NCBI RefSeq assembly: GCF_014705655.1
Contig: NZ_JACXIY010000042.1
Coordinates: 1 to 64,000, forward strand
Length of the DNA: 64,000 bases
Direction of reading: 5' to 3'
Origin: Paenibacillus arenilitoris
GTDB taxonomy: Bacteria; Bacillota; Bacilli; Paenibacillales; Paenibacillaceae
Every line of letters begins with the position of its first letter. The first letter of the stretch is position 1. The position numbers and the translations under genes were made by a program. Of the stretch, positions 1 through 10,111 are shown piece by piece. The notes under the pieces are model-generated. The model did not search any database, was not told the DNA's origin, and was given only the letters and a program-made list of their open reading frames with translations.

Positions 1-975
1 GGAACGCTCAATCTTACGCTTCGATCCACCGGAGATAATGGTGGAGGAACGGTCTATGTAGATGGTGTAACGCTCTACTACGGAGAGGAAGACTTTGAAG
101 CGCCTACGGCACCAAAAGGATTTAGAACTATCAAAAATACATCAAGTAAAATTCAGTTTAACTGGGATATGTCAACAGATAATAATGAGGTTCTAGGTTA
201 TGAAATATATCTAAACGATAATTTTTTGGGTACAACTACAAATAGTAGTTATACAGCAAATAATCTATTAGCTCGGAGTTGGTATAAGTTCTCAATTAGA
301 GCATTTGATGATGCAGGAAATTATTCAGAACTAGTTGACTTTAAAGCAGCCACATTCGGTGCGAACTTGGTTAGTAATGGCGGTTTTGAGGAGTATAGTC
401 AGTTAAATGGTGTTGGATCATATTGGAGCTCAAGCGTAAGAAATGGCGCTGTTGCTGACTTGAAATTAGTTCACGCACCTGTAATTAATGGGCAAACTGC
501 TCAGAAAGTTCAAGGGTATGGCATTCCTAATGCAGACAGAATCAAGGTTAGCCAGGAGGTAGAGGTTCAACCCAATCTTCCATTCACGTTTAAATCTAAT
601 GTATATGTTGAGTCAATAGCAAACAGTAAGTTCGTATATTACATTGATTTTGCTGACGAGAATGGCGACTGGATAGATGGGATTGCATTAGAAAGAACAA
701 CAGGAACCGGAGGGTATGTACTTCTAACAGCTTCAGGTATTGTGCCTGAAGAAGCAAGAAGCGCTACTATAAATATTGCGCTTAGAGCAACAGGAAATGG
801 CGGAGCTGGAACAATCTATATTGACGCTGTAGAGTTCAGTTATATTAATAAAGCTACTTATCGCTATAACGAAAAAAATCAATTGGAATCAATCAGTTAT
901 AGTGATGGTACAAGGATTTTGTATACGTATGATTCCAATGGGAATTTAATTCAAATAAGAAGGGAAGAAACATAG
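1..975 (+). CDS. C-terminal part of a secreted carbohydrate-binding/FnIII/YD-repeat protein (5' end outside window)
   Basis: The reading frame is open from the first base, so the gene begins upstream of the window; the ATG at 169 is internal. The visible 324 residues hold the end of one jelly-roll-like module (motif RSTGDNGGGTVYVDGVTLYY near residues 9-28), a fibronectin type III-like stretch (about 35-115), a second jelly-roll-like module ending in the related motif RATGNGGAGTIYIDAVEF, and a YD/RHS repeat at the very C-terminus (YRYNEKNQLESISYSDG). The two modules look like carbohydrate-binding domains repeated in tandem. Base composition is AT-rich like the next gene, and the two probably belong to one acquired locus. 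Binding to cell wall or extracellular glycans is inferred; no catalytic domain is visible in this fragment. Confidence 0.7.
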   Translation, partial: GTLNLTLRSTGDNGGGTVYVDGVTLYYGEEDFEAPTAPKGFRTIKNTSSKIQFNWDMSTDNNEVLGYEIYLNDNFLGTTTNSSYTANNLLARSWYKFSIRAFDDAGNYSELVDFKAATFGANLVSNGGFEEYSQLNGVGSYWSSSVRNGAVADLKLVHAPVINGQTAQKVQGYGIPNADRIKVSQEVEVQPNLPFTFKSNVYVESIANSKFVYYIDFADENGDWIDGIALERTTGTGGYVLLTASGIVPEEARSATINIALRATGNGGAGTIYIDAVEFSYINKATYRYNEKNQLESISYSDGTRILYTYDSNGNLIQIRREET

Positions 976-994
976 AACGTTAATTTTCATCAAG

Positions 995-1034
995 CCTTAG
1001 GATGATTAAACTAAATCATCCTAAGGTGTATTTT
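995..1034 (+). terminator. Rho-independent terminator after the first gene
   Basis: A perfect 13-bp stem (995-1007 with 1014-1026, CCTTAGGATGATT and its complement) with a 6-nt loop is followed by a T-rich tail. It lies 20 bases after the stop at 975 and before the RBS of the next gene, so the two RHS-type genes are probably separate transcripts. Confidence 0.75.
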
Positions 1035-1089
1035 CAGAGCGACGAAACGGACTAATCTTGGGAAAAATTCTACAAAAGGAGACTTTTTT

Positions 1090-4000
1090 TTGAAAAATAA
1101 ACGTGTAATTTCATTAATAGTTCTATTTGTATTGCTATTTACTAGTTTTGATCTAACTGCGTTTGCAGAGAAGAAAGATAAGGATAATGGCAAAAGAGAT
1201 TTTATCGTGAAATTTATCGACAAAGTCAATGTAGATAAAGAACTAAAAGGGAAAAAACTTAAAAAAAAGTATAAGCATGCTCCTTTAGCCTCTGTTGAAC
1301 TCACAGAATCTGAGTTGCTTCAACTAATTAAGTCTAATACAGTGGAATACATTGAAGAAGATACGGTGATTCAGCTACCTACAACCGACGTTACGAGCGA
1401 GCCTATTATTGAATCAGAACCAAAAGAGAATGTTGCGTCTGTTGGAAATCGTGAGGCACAAGCCAAAGGTATTGATGGAACAGGGATAAAAATAGCTGTG
1501 TTTGATACAGGAATTACGGCTAATGATTCAATTCATGTCGCAGGCGGTGCTTCATTTGTTGAGGGTACCAAAGAATACAATGATAATAATGGTCATGGTA
1601 CCTATATTGCCAGTCTTATTTCAGGCAAAACATCGGAATTTCAGGGGATTGCTGTGGGAGCAGAACTCTACTCCGTAAAAGTGTTAGATGATAATGCACA
1701 AGGTACTTATAGCCAAGTTATTGAAGCCATTGAATGGGCTGTAGACAACAATATGGATATCGTAAACATGAGCTTCGGGGCTGATGTTTATTCGAACGCT
1801 CTTGCGGATGCGATGAAGTATGCGTATGACAATGGTGTACTCTTAGTCGCAGCTGCTGGTAATGATAGCGATAGTTTAATTGATTATCCAGCGAGATTTC
1901 ATTCTGTCATTGCTGTAGGAGCGGTCGATCAAAAACATATCCGGGCTTCCTTTTCAAATATTGGTACTGAACTGGAACTTATGGCATCTGGTGTAGACGT
2001 CGCGGGTTTAGATTCAAATGGGAAGACAGTCTTAAAAAGCGGCACTTCTTCATCTACTGCAAATGTTTCTGCCATAGCAGCATTGTATTTACAGGCATTT
2101 CAAGGAATTTCGAATATGGAAGTGCGGGAACTGTTAAACACTTCAGCCATGCCAATTGGAGATGTCTCTGAGTATGGAAACGGTCTAGCTCAATTTACGC
2201 ATCAAGTAGACCAAACAGACAATACATTAATGTCTGAGGAAGAAGAAAATGAATGGATCAAACAAGAAATAGTCAAGCAGGAAGACAAAGCGAAGAAAAG
2301 AGAGCGAGCTAAGAAAGAGCGGGAAGAAAAAAAGAAGAAAGAGAAAAAAGAGTACGAACTCACTGGTAAAAAAACAGAAAACGTTATAAAGCAAGCAGAG
2401 GAAGAACAAGAACAGAATCGTCCAGATGCATCTCAGCGTGAGTTGTCCGAGCGTATTCAACGTAAGCTGGATAAACTCGAATCTAAAGAAAAGCAGCAAG
2501 AAAATGAATCGACCGTGACGCGTAATATTGATGTAATTGCGAATGAATGGGGAGTTTCAGTAGCAGAAATTCAAGTTCAGCTAGATAAAGGCTTTACATT
2601 AGAGGAAGTTGAGACAGCGATTCGCCAACAAAAACAAGAAAGGAAGAGCACAACCTTAAGCGGATCTTTAGAAAAAAACAAAAAAACACAAGTCAATGAA
2701 TCTGAAAAAGCAGAAAGCGAAATTAAATCTGATGTTGGAAGTCTTGATTTGAAGACAGCCAACGTATTTAGTGCTTCTTCCGCTCCTCCTGATCCAGAGG
2801 TACCTAATCTGGATATGCTAAAGTTGGAAACTGGAGAGGCGCCTTATCGGGTAAGTTTGGAGAATGAGAGTGTTTCGACGCTTTCAGGTTCGCTTTCAGT
2901 TTCTGAATCAGACTTATCGCTTCCGGGTAGAAATGGGAACGGCTTTACGCTTACACGCACTTATGATTCCAATAACTCACAATTTTACGATATGGACGTA
3001 GATACGGTATCGAGTACGGTCAATGACTATTACGTCATAATTAGCGGCAGCGAGAGATATTGGAAGACAACCTATTATCTTTCTTACTATCAAAGGCAAG
3101 TTGCAAACAAGTATGCATGTTCCGATGGTCGTTTTATTACGACAGTCAGCGATTCGAACATCGGCCATGGATCGTCTTCTTATAATACACAAGCTGCAAG
3201 AGACGCTGCCTCGAATAGTCTATCGGCCAACCCGACCATTATCGATAGATCTGACTGTGCAGCATATGACAGATATAGAGTAACTTCTTACACCCTTTAT
3301 AAAACATCATCCAGCTCCGTGGATGTAATTGGAAATGGAACGTATAGCAGATACTTAGGACCGTATGCTACTCAAAACCAGGCAAATACTGCGATGCAAA
3401 GTGTAACAGTGGGTGCAGCAGATTTCTCAACGTATCCGAGCGGCAATCCAAATGATGTGCAAATTGCAATCACTAGAACTATTCAAGGTAAAAGCATTCA
3501 TACAGAGCCGAGAAATAGTTATTATTATGTTAACCGTTTAGTTGATGCGAAAGAAGAGAAGAAGTTCCCGATTGGGAAAGGCTGGTCTTGGAATATTCCG
3601 TACTTAACGTTTGACAGAGGGACCTACGTACATTTTGCAGGAGACGGGACTTATAAAGTCGAGAACCAAACACTTAAAGGTTATCTTTATAAGGATATTC
3701 GATTAGTTTCAGATACGACAGTTACTGTTAACGGTACACAGTCAGCATATGCCTTGAAGTTTCGTGCAGGTGAGAAACAATATTTCAGTTCAGATGGATT
3801 ATTGTTGCAAATATCTGATGCGTACAACAATCGTACTCAATTCAAGTACGCTAATGTGAGCCCGTATGGTAAAGTTCTAACTTCTATTACTGACGCGATT
3901 GGTAATGAAATTACTATAGGATATACTTCTGATCAAGTAACGCTAACACTAGGCGATCGACAAGTTGTTTATAAGAAAACTGTTCAAAACAACAAAGAAT

Positions 4001-7000
4001 TGCTGACTCAAGTCATAGATCCGATGAATCGTGTGACGACTTACGATTACCATATTGCAAATGCGAGTTTTAACCTGTTAGGTTCAAATCCGGTTACAAG
4101 TAATCCGTATGCTCTGTTAACAGGAGTAACGCATCCGACTGGAGCAAAAACCATATATGAGTATGAGGGGGCACCAGTAAAACGGTACACCAGTTCCAAT
4201 TCAGTTAATGAAGCTTATCGGATTGCAGTTCGAAAGGATAGTATCACCTATAGTGATAGCACTACAGAAGAATTCAATCGAGCTGCTTTCCTTTATCCGC
4301 ATGACATGGGGAGCTCATATAATCAAGACTTTACATTTACGACGAAACTTATGCGAGGACCAGTTGAGTCTATCTACACGTATAGGAAAGATTATATTGA
4401 CGATACAACAGCGCCGATGTTCTATAACACAAAGATTGAAGCATCAGATCTGGCATTGAAGCGAGTTACGGAACATACGTATGATGAAGCAAATCGTAAT
4501 CCATTACCAATTTCGACAACAAATTATTTTGTATCAGGTACAGGACAATCTACAAAAGTTACAACTTCCGCACAATATGATACGTGGGGGAACCTCATTA
4601 GCGAAACGGATCCATTAGGAAATCAGTCGACCTATGAGTATGATGGGACTTCCCATTTGCTAACATCCTCCAAAACGCCTGCTGGAGTTGGCAAGAGCCT
4701 TTACATTCAGCTAGTCCGTAATTTGCAAGGTGATATCACCGACTATGTGGTGCGTGATAACCATGCTTCGGGTACATTATTGCGTAGAAACACATATGAT
4801 TACGATACATTCGGTAACATCAAACAAACGAAACAGCATGGCACAGATCGTATTGCACTGGTAACATTCACCTATGATAATTTATCGGCATTTCCTGTTA
4901 AGGCATCTTATTCGTATACGGATGCAGACGGAGTTGCTCAAACCAGCGATACCGAAGCGACATACGATACGTTAACCGGTGAAATGAAAAGTTTTAGAGA
5001 TGGAAGAGGGAATTTAACTTCTTATTCCATAGATAAACTTGGTCGGACTATTCAGGTGACGAACCCCGATCAGACTACTATTTCGGTAGTATATGATGAT
5101 ATTAATAACCAAGTTACAACAACGAACGAGGCAAACAAAAAATCGGTTACAAAATTTAATGCTGTCGGACTTCAAATAGAAGCAGGAATCTATGAAAATG
5201 GAATTTATGTTTCGAAGTCCAAAGCGGGTTATGATTCTCTGAATCGGAATATTTGGGTAGAAGAATCAACAGGAAACCGCACTTTGTATGCATATGATAA
5301 CTGGGACAGGTCAGTAAAAGCGACTAATCCTGATGGTACGTTCAGCACTATTAGTTATGATGAGTTATCATATACTAACATTGCAACTGATGAAGAAGGG
5401 AATGCAACATTAAACAAGTACGATCAATTTGGAAGACTGCTATTCACTCAGTTGCAAAAAAATGGAGCATACTATACAGCTCAATCGTATTCTTATGACG
5501 AACTTGGGAGGGTTATTTCTACACAAGATGCATTGAATCATATCACGAATAATTCATATGACTCGCTTGGTCAATTGACGAGCGTAACAAATGCGAAACA
5601 AGAAACCACCTCTTATCAATACGACCAATTCGGAAATTTGACAGCGCTTGTGTATCCAGATGGAAGTAAAGTGTTAAAACGATATGATGAGCTAGGTCGT
5701 TTACAGTCACAAACCGACCAACTTGGTAAGATCAAAAAAATTTATTATGATGCTGCAGGCAATATGAATAAGTTTGTTGATCGCAAAGGGATTACGTTTA
5801 CCTATTCATATGATACTCGGAATAGACTGACAAACCGCATTAGTCCAAGTGAGACGATATCTTACACGTATACAGTGGACGGTCTGAGGAAATCAATGAC
5901 AGACCAAACCGGGACAACTTCGTACTCGTATGATGAAAGTACCGGTGAATTAACTGGACAGACTTATCCAGATAATAAAGAGATCTCGTACACGTATGAT
6001 GGAAGTGGTAACTTAACTTCAACGGCAGGGCCTTTCTCACACTTAACATCGTATAAGTATGATAATGTCAATCGGATGCAAACGGTGATGGCGGATTCAC
6101 AACAAAGCGCCTCCTATTCTTATTTAAAAAATGATAAAATTGACAAGATCGAATATGCTAATGGAATATCATCAGAATTCACATTCGATGGACTGCTAAT
6201 GACCCAAATGCAGCATAAGAAACAGGATGGAACGGTTTTGAATTCTTATTCCTACAGCTTCGATTTAACTGGAAACATTACGCAACGTTCAGAGAACGAG
6301 ACGACACATGATTTTAGTTACGATGCATTGGGGCGTGTAGAGACAAATACTCAATATAATGAGACTTATGAGTATGATGTAAAGGGCAACAGAGAAACAA
6401 TAGTCTCGGATGCTTTGCCAGATTTAGAAGAGGCATACTATGAATATGATGATTGGAACCGTCTTACGAAAGTAACAACTAGCGAAGGGGTTATTACCTA
6501 TAAGTATAACGGTGACGACCGTATGGTTGAGCGAAGTGAGAATGGTGAGACAATTCGATACTATTGGAGTAATGACCGGATTGTAGCTGAAGGTGTTGTT
6601 CAAGATGGAGTTGTTTCAGAAAAGGCAACCTATATATATGGTCTTGGTTTGCTAGAGCAAATTGATGGAGGGAATTCCAGTCGTTCCTCATTCTTAATGA
6701 ATGGCCATGGTGATGTAGTTGAATTGCGTGATATGCAGGGAAGTCTACAAAATCAATACACCTACGATATTTGGGGCAAACCATTAACAGCATCTGAAAC
6801 CGTTGATAATCCATTCCGTTACTCAGGTGAATATTGGGATGACAGTGTAGATCTTCAGTATTTAAGAGCACGTTGGTACGATCCGAAAATTGCAAGGTTT
6901 ATTAATGAGGATACGTATGAGGGGAAGATTAGTAATCCTCTAAGTTTGAATTTGTATACGTATGTAAGCAATAACCCATTGAGATATACTGATCCTTCAG

Positions 7001-7656
7001 GAAATAAACAATTAGCTGAAGGAAGTGGCGGCGGATTACCACTTATTCCGTGGTACTTTCCTCCACCAGCGGTAAAGTATTTAAAAGATGCACTGGAAGT
7101 TGGTTTTAAAATTGCTGCAACTTCTATTGCTACCGCAGAAACTGTAGGAAACAAGAAAAGAAAAAATGATGATATTATTCTTTATCACGCTACAAATAAT
7201 GAATCAGTTGACTCCATTCTAGCTGGTATAGACCTAACTGCTGGAAGAGTAAATCTTGATTTTGGACAAGGATTTTATGTAACAACAAATGCAAATCAAG
7301 CTGAAGAATGGGTTCAAAGGAAGTTCGATGGAAACGGAGCTGTTATGGCATTTGCAGTAGATAAAGATGTATTTGATGATTATAACGGTAAAACTTTTAA
7401 AAATCTGAAAGAACTTTCTGAGTTCGTTTATAAATGCAGGAATTCTGACTGTAATCATGAGTATGATTATGTATCGGGAATGTATTTGACTAATCCTTAC
7501 ACTAGGGTGAGATCAGTTTTAAATGGAAAAAGAGTAACTACGAAAGTACCCACAAAAAGAGAATTCTATAGTTTTACTGGTCAACAGATTAGTATCCACA
7601 ATCAAGATTTAGCAGATCAAATCTTAGAAGGGTATGTTGGATCCAGGTATTATTAA
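1090..7656 (+). CDS. Secreted subtilisin-RHS fusion protein with C-terminal ADP-ribosyltransferase-like toxin domain
   Basis: 2188 residues. The start is TTG at 1090, preceded by AAAGGAG at 1076-1082. A signal peptide spans about residues 1-26, followed by an inhibitor-I9-like propeptide (about 37-96) and an S8 subtilase domain with the catalytic triad Asp139 (VFDTGIT), His169 (NGHGT) and Ser320 (GTSSST), plus oxyanion Asn258. A highly charged Lys/Glu segment (about 380-560) leads into many YD/RHS repeats (about 600-1900) and a typical RHS core-associated motif (LQYLRARWYDPKIARFINED near 1923, DPSGN near 1975). The last ~160 residues (YHATN at 2032, DFGQGFYVTTNANQA at 2057) resemble DUF3990/ADP-ribosyltransferase-type toxin domains. 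RHS shells enclose and deliver variable C-terminal toxins; the fused protease may process the protein or neighbouring wall proteins, which is inference. AT-rich, unlike the rest of the window. Confidence 0.85.
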   Translation: MKNKRVISLIVLFVLLFTSFDLTAFAEKKDKDNGKRDFIVKFIDKVNVDKELKGKKLKKKYKHAPLASVELTESELLQLIKSNTVEYIEEDTVIQLPTTDVTSEPIIESEPKENVASVGNREAQAKGIDGTGIKIAVFDTGITANDSIHVAGGASFVEGTKEYNDNNGHGTYIASLISGKTSEFQGIAVGAELYSVKVLDDNAQGTYSQVIEAIEWAVDNNMDIVNMSFGADVYSNALADAMKYAYDNGVLLVAAAGNDSDSLIDYPARFHSVIAVGAVDQKHIRASFSNIGTELELMASGVDVAGLDSNGKTVLKSGTSSSTANVSAIAALYLQAFQGISNMEVRELLNTSAMPIGDVSEYGNGLAQFTHQVDQTDNTLMSEEEENEWIKQEIVKQEDKAKKRERAKKEREEKKKKEKKEYELTGKKTENVIKQAEEEQEQNRPDASQRELSERIQRKLDKLESKEKQQENESTVTRNIDVIANEWGVSVAEIQVQLDKGFTLEEVETAIRQQKQERKSTTLSGSLEKNKKTQVNESEKAESEIKSDVGSLDLKTANVFSASSAPPDPEVPNLDMLKLETGEAPYRVSLENESVSTLSGSLSVSESDLSLPGRNGNGFTLTRTYDSNNSQFYDMDVDTVSSTVNDYYVIISGSERYWKTTYYLSYYQRQVANKYACSDGRFITTVSDSNIGHGSSSYNTQAARDAASNSLSANPTIIDRSDCAAYDRYRVTSYTLYKTSSSSVDVIGNGTYSRYLGPYATQNQANTAMQSVTVGAADFSTYPSGNPNDVQIAITRTIQGKSIHTEPRNSYYYVNRLVDAKEEKKFPIGKGWSWNIPYLTFDRGTYVHFAGDGTYKVENQTLKGYLYKDIRLVSDTTVTVNGTQSAYALKFRAGEKQYFSSDGLLLQISDAYNNRTQFKYANVSPYGKVLTSITDAIGNEITIGYTSDQVTLTLGDRQVVYKKTVQNNKELLTQVIDPMNRVTTYDYHIANASFNLLGSNPVTSNPYALLTGVTHPTGAKTIYEYEGAPVKRYTSSNSVNEAYRIAVRKDSITYSDSTTEEFNRAAFLYPHDMGSSYNQDFTFTTKLMRGPVESIYTYRKDYIDDTTAPMFYNTKIEASDLALKRVTEHTYDEANRNPLPISTTNYFVSGTGQSTKVTTSAQYDTWGNLISETDPLGNQSTYEYDGTSHLLTSSKTPAGVGKSLYIQLVRNLQGDITDYVVRDNHASGTLLRRNTYDYDTFGNIKQTKQHGTDRIALVTFTYDNLSAFPVKASYSYTDADGVAQTSDTEATYDTLTGEMKSFRDGRGNLTSYSIDKLGRTIQVTNPDQTTISVVYDDINNQVTTTNEANKKSVTKFNAVGLQIEAGIYENGIYVSKSKAGYDSLNRNIWVEESTGNRTLYAYDNWDRSVKATNPDGTFSTISYDELSYTNIATDEEGNATLNKYDQFGRLLFTQLQKNGAYYTAQSYSYDELGRVISTQDALNHITNNSYDSLGQLTSVTNAKQETTSYQYDQFGNLTALVYPDGSKVLKRYDELGRLQSQTDQLGKIKKIYYDAAGNMNKFVDRKGITFTYSYDTRNRLTNRISPSETISYTYTVDGLRKSMTDQTGTTSYSYDESTGELTGQTYPDNKEISYTYDGSGNLTSTAGPFSHLTSYKYDNVNRMQTVMADSQQSASYSYLKNDKIDKIEYANGISSEFTFDGLLMTQMQHKKQDGTVLNSYSYSFDLTGNITQRSENETTHDFSYDALGRVETNTQYNETYEYDVKGNRETIVSDALPDLEEAYYEYDDWNRLTKVTTSEGVITYKYNGDDRMVERSENGETIRYYWSNDRIVAEGVVQDGVVSEKATYIYGLGLLEQIDGGNSSRSSFLMNGHGDVVELRDMQGSLQNQYTYDIWGKPLTASETVDNPFRYSGEYWDDSVDLQYLRARWYDPKIARFINEDTYEGKISNPLSLNLYTYVSNNPLRYTDPSGNKQLAEGSGGGLPLIPWYFPPPAVKYLKDALEVGFKIAATSIATAETVGNKKRKNDDIILYHATNNESVDSILAGIDLTAGRVNLDFGQGFYVTTNANQAEEWVQRKFDGNGAVMAFAVDKDVFDDYNGKTFKNLKELSEFVYKCRNSDCNHEYDYVSGMYLTNPYTRVRSVLNGKRVTTKVPTKREFYSFTGQQISIHNQDLADQILEGYVGSRYY

Positions 7657-7750
7657 ATAGCCACTCGGAATTAGAGCTGGGCTGAAGAGCTAAATTTGGG
7701 AAGAGAGAGCGTAGAGAGCTGGAAAACTTGGAAGTTGAAAACCAGTTTCA

Positions 7751-9117
7751 AAAATAGGCAGACTTCGCCAATTTTTGTAGGGACATTTTCGAAAAAAATC
7801 AGGCGGCTTTCTGGCAAATTAAAGGCTTCAATTGGTCCCACTCGTCTTTCTGGCTAAACATACCAGGCATCCATGTGCTGGCAGATCATAATGCCGTAGA
7901 GGCGCATGTACCACATCATCGTGGAACGGTGGCGACCGGATTCCAGTTTGTAGTCGATCTTCTCCTGCTTGTTAGAGCGTTCGACGGATGTGCGGCGTTT
8001 GTAGATGAGCTTCCACTTCTCAGAACCGCGAACGGTCTTCGGGAACAACCGGAGGTTATCGCTGCTATGCGTATGGTACGTTCGGCCGTACTTCGTGCTT
8101 GAACAATTGCAGGAAGGCGAGCATCTCCATTTACGACGGTTCTGAGATTTGTCGAAACCGTTCGGCTTCATTTTGTTGCCGCTCGGGCAGATCGGAATGC
8201 CTTCTGGAGAGATTTGAATGTCGCTGGCTGTGGCCATGTTGTTCTTGGTCCGGTTGTTGAGATCGATGAACGGTTCGATGTGTTGGTGGTCAAGCAACTG
8301 GTAGATCGCCTCAGCATCGTGTGCAGCATCGAGGAGCATTTTGTCTGCTGTGCCCAAGGAGAATCGTTGCTTGAATTCAGCCGAGCTGACGACCAGGCTG
8401 ACGGCATCATGCCGCGAGGCAGACTGCAGTCTGGGATACAGCGGAAATCGTGTTTACTGTCCGCCGCAGAGATCATGTATAGGTGGTATCCGTTGAAGTA
8501 CTTTTCTCTGGCGCTGTCCCATCCCGAGTTGCAGTCGGGCTGGGAGTAAAAACGAAGATGGCTGCATTCAGCTTTGCCGAGGGCACGACAATTGCAAGTC
8601 GGTTTGCTTCGGGGATACGCCGATGTGACAAGGGCTGTCCCATCGCCTGCGACGGTCATCGCAGAGAGATCCACGAGTAAGCCAAGCTGAGCAGATACGG
8701 TAAGAATCTGCTCTTGGAAGAAGGTAAACAGACGATCAGCTGGCAACGCCGTCTCCAGATGTGAATGATGCAGAATCCACTCCACGAGACGCTTAATTCG
8801 TCCAGTCGAAGTTGTCGGAGCTTTTTCGCCCTTTTTTCCTTTTTGGGTTTGCGTTTTCGCTTCGGCAACTGCTGAGGCTTCAGGTGCTTGGACGCATCTA
8901 GCCAAAGGCGTTTGAATAAGTCGTAGAAGGTGCCGACACCGGGGATGTTGTCAGAGGTAAAGGCGCTAGAAATTTGACCAAAATTTTCTTGAATTTTTCC
9001 CCGAATGAAATAAGGAATTAATTGAAAAAACCTGCTACCGGAGTAGGAGGTAAGCAAATGGATGGTTCGAGGAATCCCTTGTCCCATCTGCCTCAGCGAA
9101 TGCCGAGAGGCTATTTT
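7751..9117. mobile_element. Degenerate insertion sequence (approximate limits)
   Basis: The stretch between the toxin gene and the small gene at 9138 is filled by a broken transposase on the minus strand. Candidate ends share AAAATAG in inverted orientation (7751-7757, and CTATTTT at 9111-9117), but the match is short and no target-site duplication was established, so the limits are approximate. The insertion lies between the toxin stop (7656) and the likely immunity gene. Confidence 0.5.
7854..9087 (-). pseudogene. Frameshifted DDE-type IS transposase
   Basis: Three overlapping minus-strand frames must be joined to read one transposase: 9087-8656 (N-terminal, GVGTFYDLFKRLW), 8905-8168 (central, DLSAMTVAGDGTALVTS and QPDCNSGWDSAREKYFNGYH) and 8357-7854 (C-terminal, ADKMLLDAAHDAEAIYQLL, a Cys-rich CPSGNKM segment, and RTSVERSNKQEKIDYKLE). 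The central AGDGTALV and C-terminal VERSN patterns fit a DDE/RNase-H-fold transposase with first Asp and last Glu retained. At least two frameshifts are needed, so the gene is almost certainly inactive. The IS family was not assigned with confidence. Confidence 0.8.
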
Positions 9118-9137
9118 AAAAATAGGAGTGAACTATA

Positions 9138-9416
9138 ATGAAAGGAAATTTTGATTTTAAAACTAATTTGGAAACAGAAATTTTTTGTCTGGAAATTGCA
9201 TTGTGTATGTCTTCAATTTATAACATAACAGAAGAAGAGGCGGTGGGACGAGTAAGTGAGTTTTGGTCAGGTCTGGATTTAACAAGGGAAGATGACATGA
9301 TTTTTCACGAATCAACAGAGCACTGGGCAGGTCATATCTATTTCGAAGATCAGTTCTGGTGGAAGAAGGATGTGAGTCAACTTGCTCCTAGAAGATATCC
9401 AAAAAAGAAGAGTTAA
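9138..9416 (+). CDS. Small acidic protein, candidate immunity protein for the RHS toxin
   Basis: 92 residues, ATG at 9138 with AGGAGTG at 9125-9131. No signal peptide or membrane segment, so the product is probably cytoplasmic. The sequence is rich in Glu/Asp and Trp (EEEAVGRVSEFWSGLDL, DDMIFHESTEHWAGHIYF, FWW). It lies just beyond the decayed IS, is the only intact gene downstream of the toxin, shares the island's AT-rich composition, and is followed by a terminator at 9560. Small acidic proteins directly 3' of RHS toxins are commonly immunity proteins; this role is inferred from position and character only. If correct, the IS has separated it from the toxin gene by ~1.5 kb, and the RBS close to the IS edge suggests it may now rely on a different promoter. 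Confidence 0.6.
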   Translation: MKGNFDFKTNLETEIFCLEIALCMSSIYNITEEEAVGRVSEFWSGLDLTREDDMIFHESTEHWAGHIYFEDQFWWKKDVSQLAPRRYPKKKS

Positions 9417-9736
9417 GTGAGAGATTATTATTCAAACCACCACATTGTTTGTACAAACCTTTGTCATTTTCTTTATCACAACGACTCGTGGTGGTGAACC
9501 TTTAATCTGGTCATTTCAGCATGACGATCGACAACAAAAATTACCATGATGTTAGCGACAAAGACCGCCAACTTAACGAGGCGGTCTTTATTCATCCCCA
9601 ACACACGTCGAGGATCTTCATGCCCCACGGGATCGGATCAGTGAGTTTCAAACTCATTTGTTCCAGCCGTACCAACGTCGCGATGGTTGGCTGGAGGAGC
9701 CGTGATCCAAAAGTATAAAGACCTATTGTTTGGTCA
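9417..9736. other. Gene-poor spacer with terminator and possible gene remnant
   Basis: No convincing gene. Besides the terminator at 9560-9592, the frame at 9577-9693 is open and ends HLFQPYQRRDGWLEEP, which could be the decayed C-terminus of an unknown protein, but it has no start codon or RBS. Confidence 0.4.
9560..9592 (+). terminator. Rho-independent terminator
   Basis: A perfect 10-bp stem (AAAGACCGCC at 9560-9569 with GGCGGTCTTT at 9580-9589) with a 10-nt loop and T-rich 3' side. It closes the toxin/immunity locus. A looser inverted repeat (ACCACCAC 9436-9443 / GTGGTGGT 9488-9495) lies between the small gene and this terminator and is of unknown significance. Confidence 0.75.
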
Positions 9737-10111
9737 TTGCGCCGTCAAGTAGCAGTACAAAAAAACTCTAAGTTATGCGGCGATCGATTCCTGGTATCCA
9801 CCTGGGAGAGATCGCTGAATTTGCAGATATTGCTCGGCGACTTCAGAAGCGGCTTTTCTCTCGAGAACGTGTCAATACTAAGAGGCATTCGTCCGCGGAA
9901 AGCGCGCAGAGTGATCCCAGACGAAGAATGGGAAGACTACTTCAAGAATAATGCCGTCCCGGCCGTCCGGGACGAACCGCTCGCGGACATGCCCGCGAAA
10001 AGCCCCCTCCTCCGGCGCATTGCGCCGGCCGCTCTCGTCCTTTGGTCCGGTAAAAAAATACTAGGGGCGGTGTCGATTCGGCTCAGCAGCGTGTTTAAAG
10101 GAATGAAATAA
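9737..10111 (+). CDS. Doubtful hypothetical protein or gene remnant
   Basis: A 124-codon frame without a clear ribosome binding site. The second half (RKARRVIPDEEWEDYFKNN and on to FKGMK) has protein-like composition and higher GC than the island before it, while the first half looks random. It may be the tail of a degraded gene at the border of the acquired region. No family was recognised, and this may not be a gene. Confidence 0.2.
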   Translation: MRRQVAVQKNSKLCGDRFLVSTWERSLNLQILLGDFRSGFSLENVSILRGIRPRKARRVIPDEEWEDYFKNNAVPAVRDEPLADMPAKSPLLRRIAPAALVLWSGKKILGAVSIRLSSVFKGMK

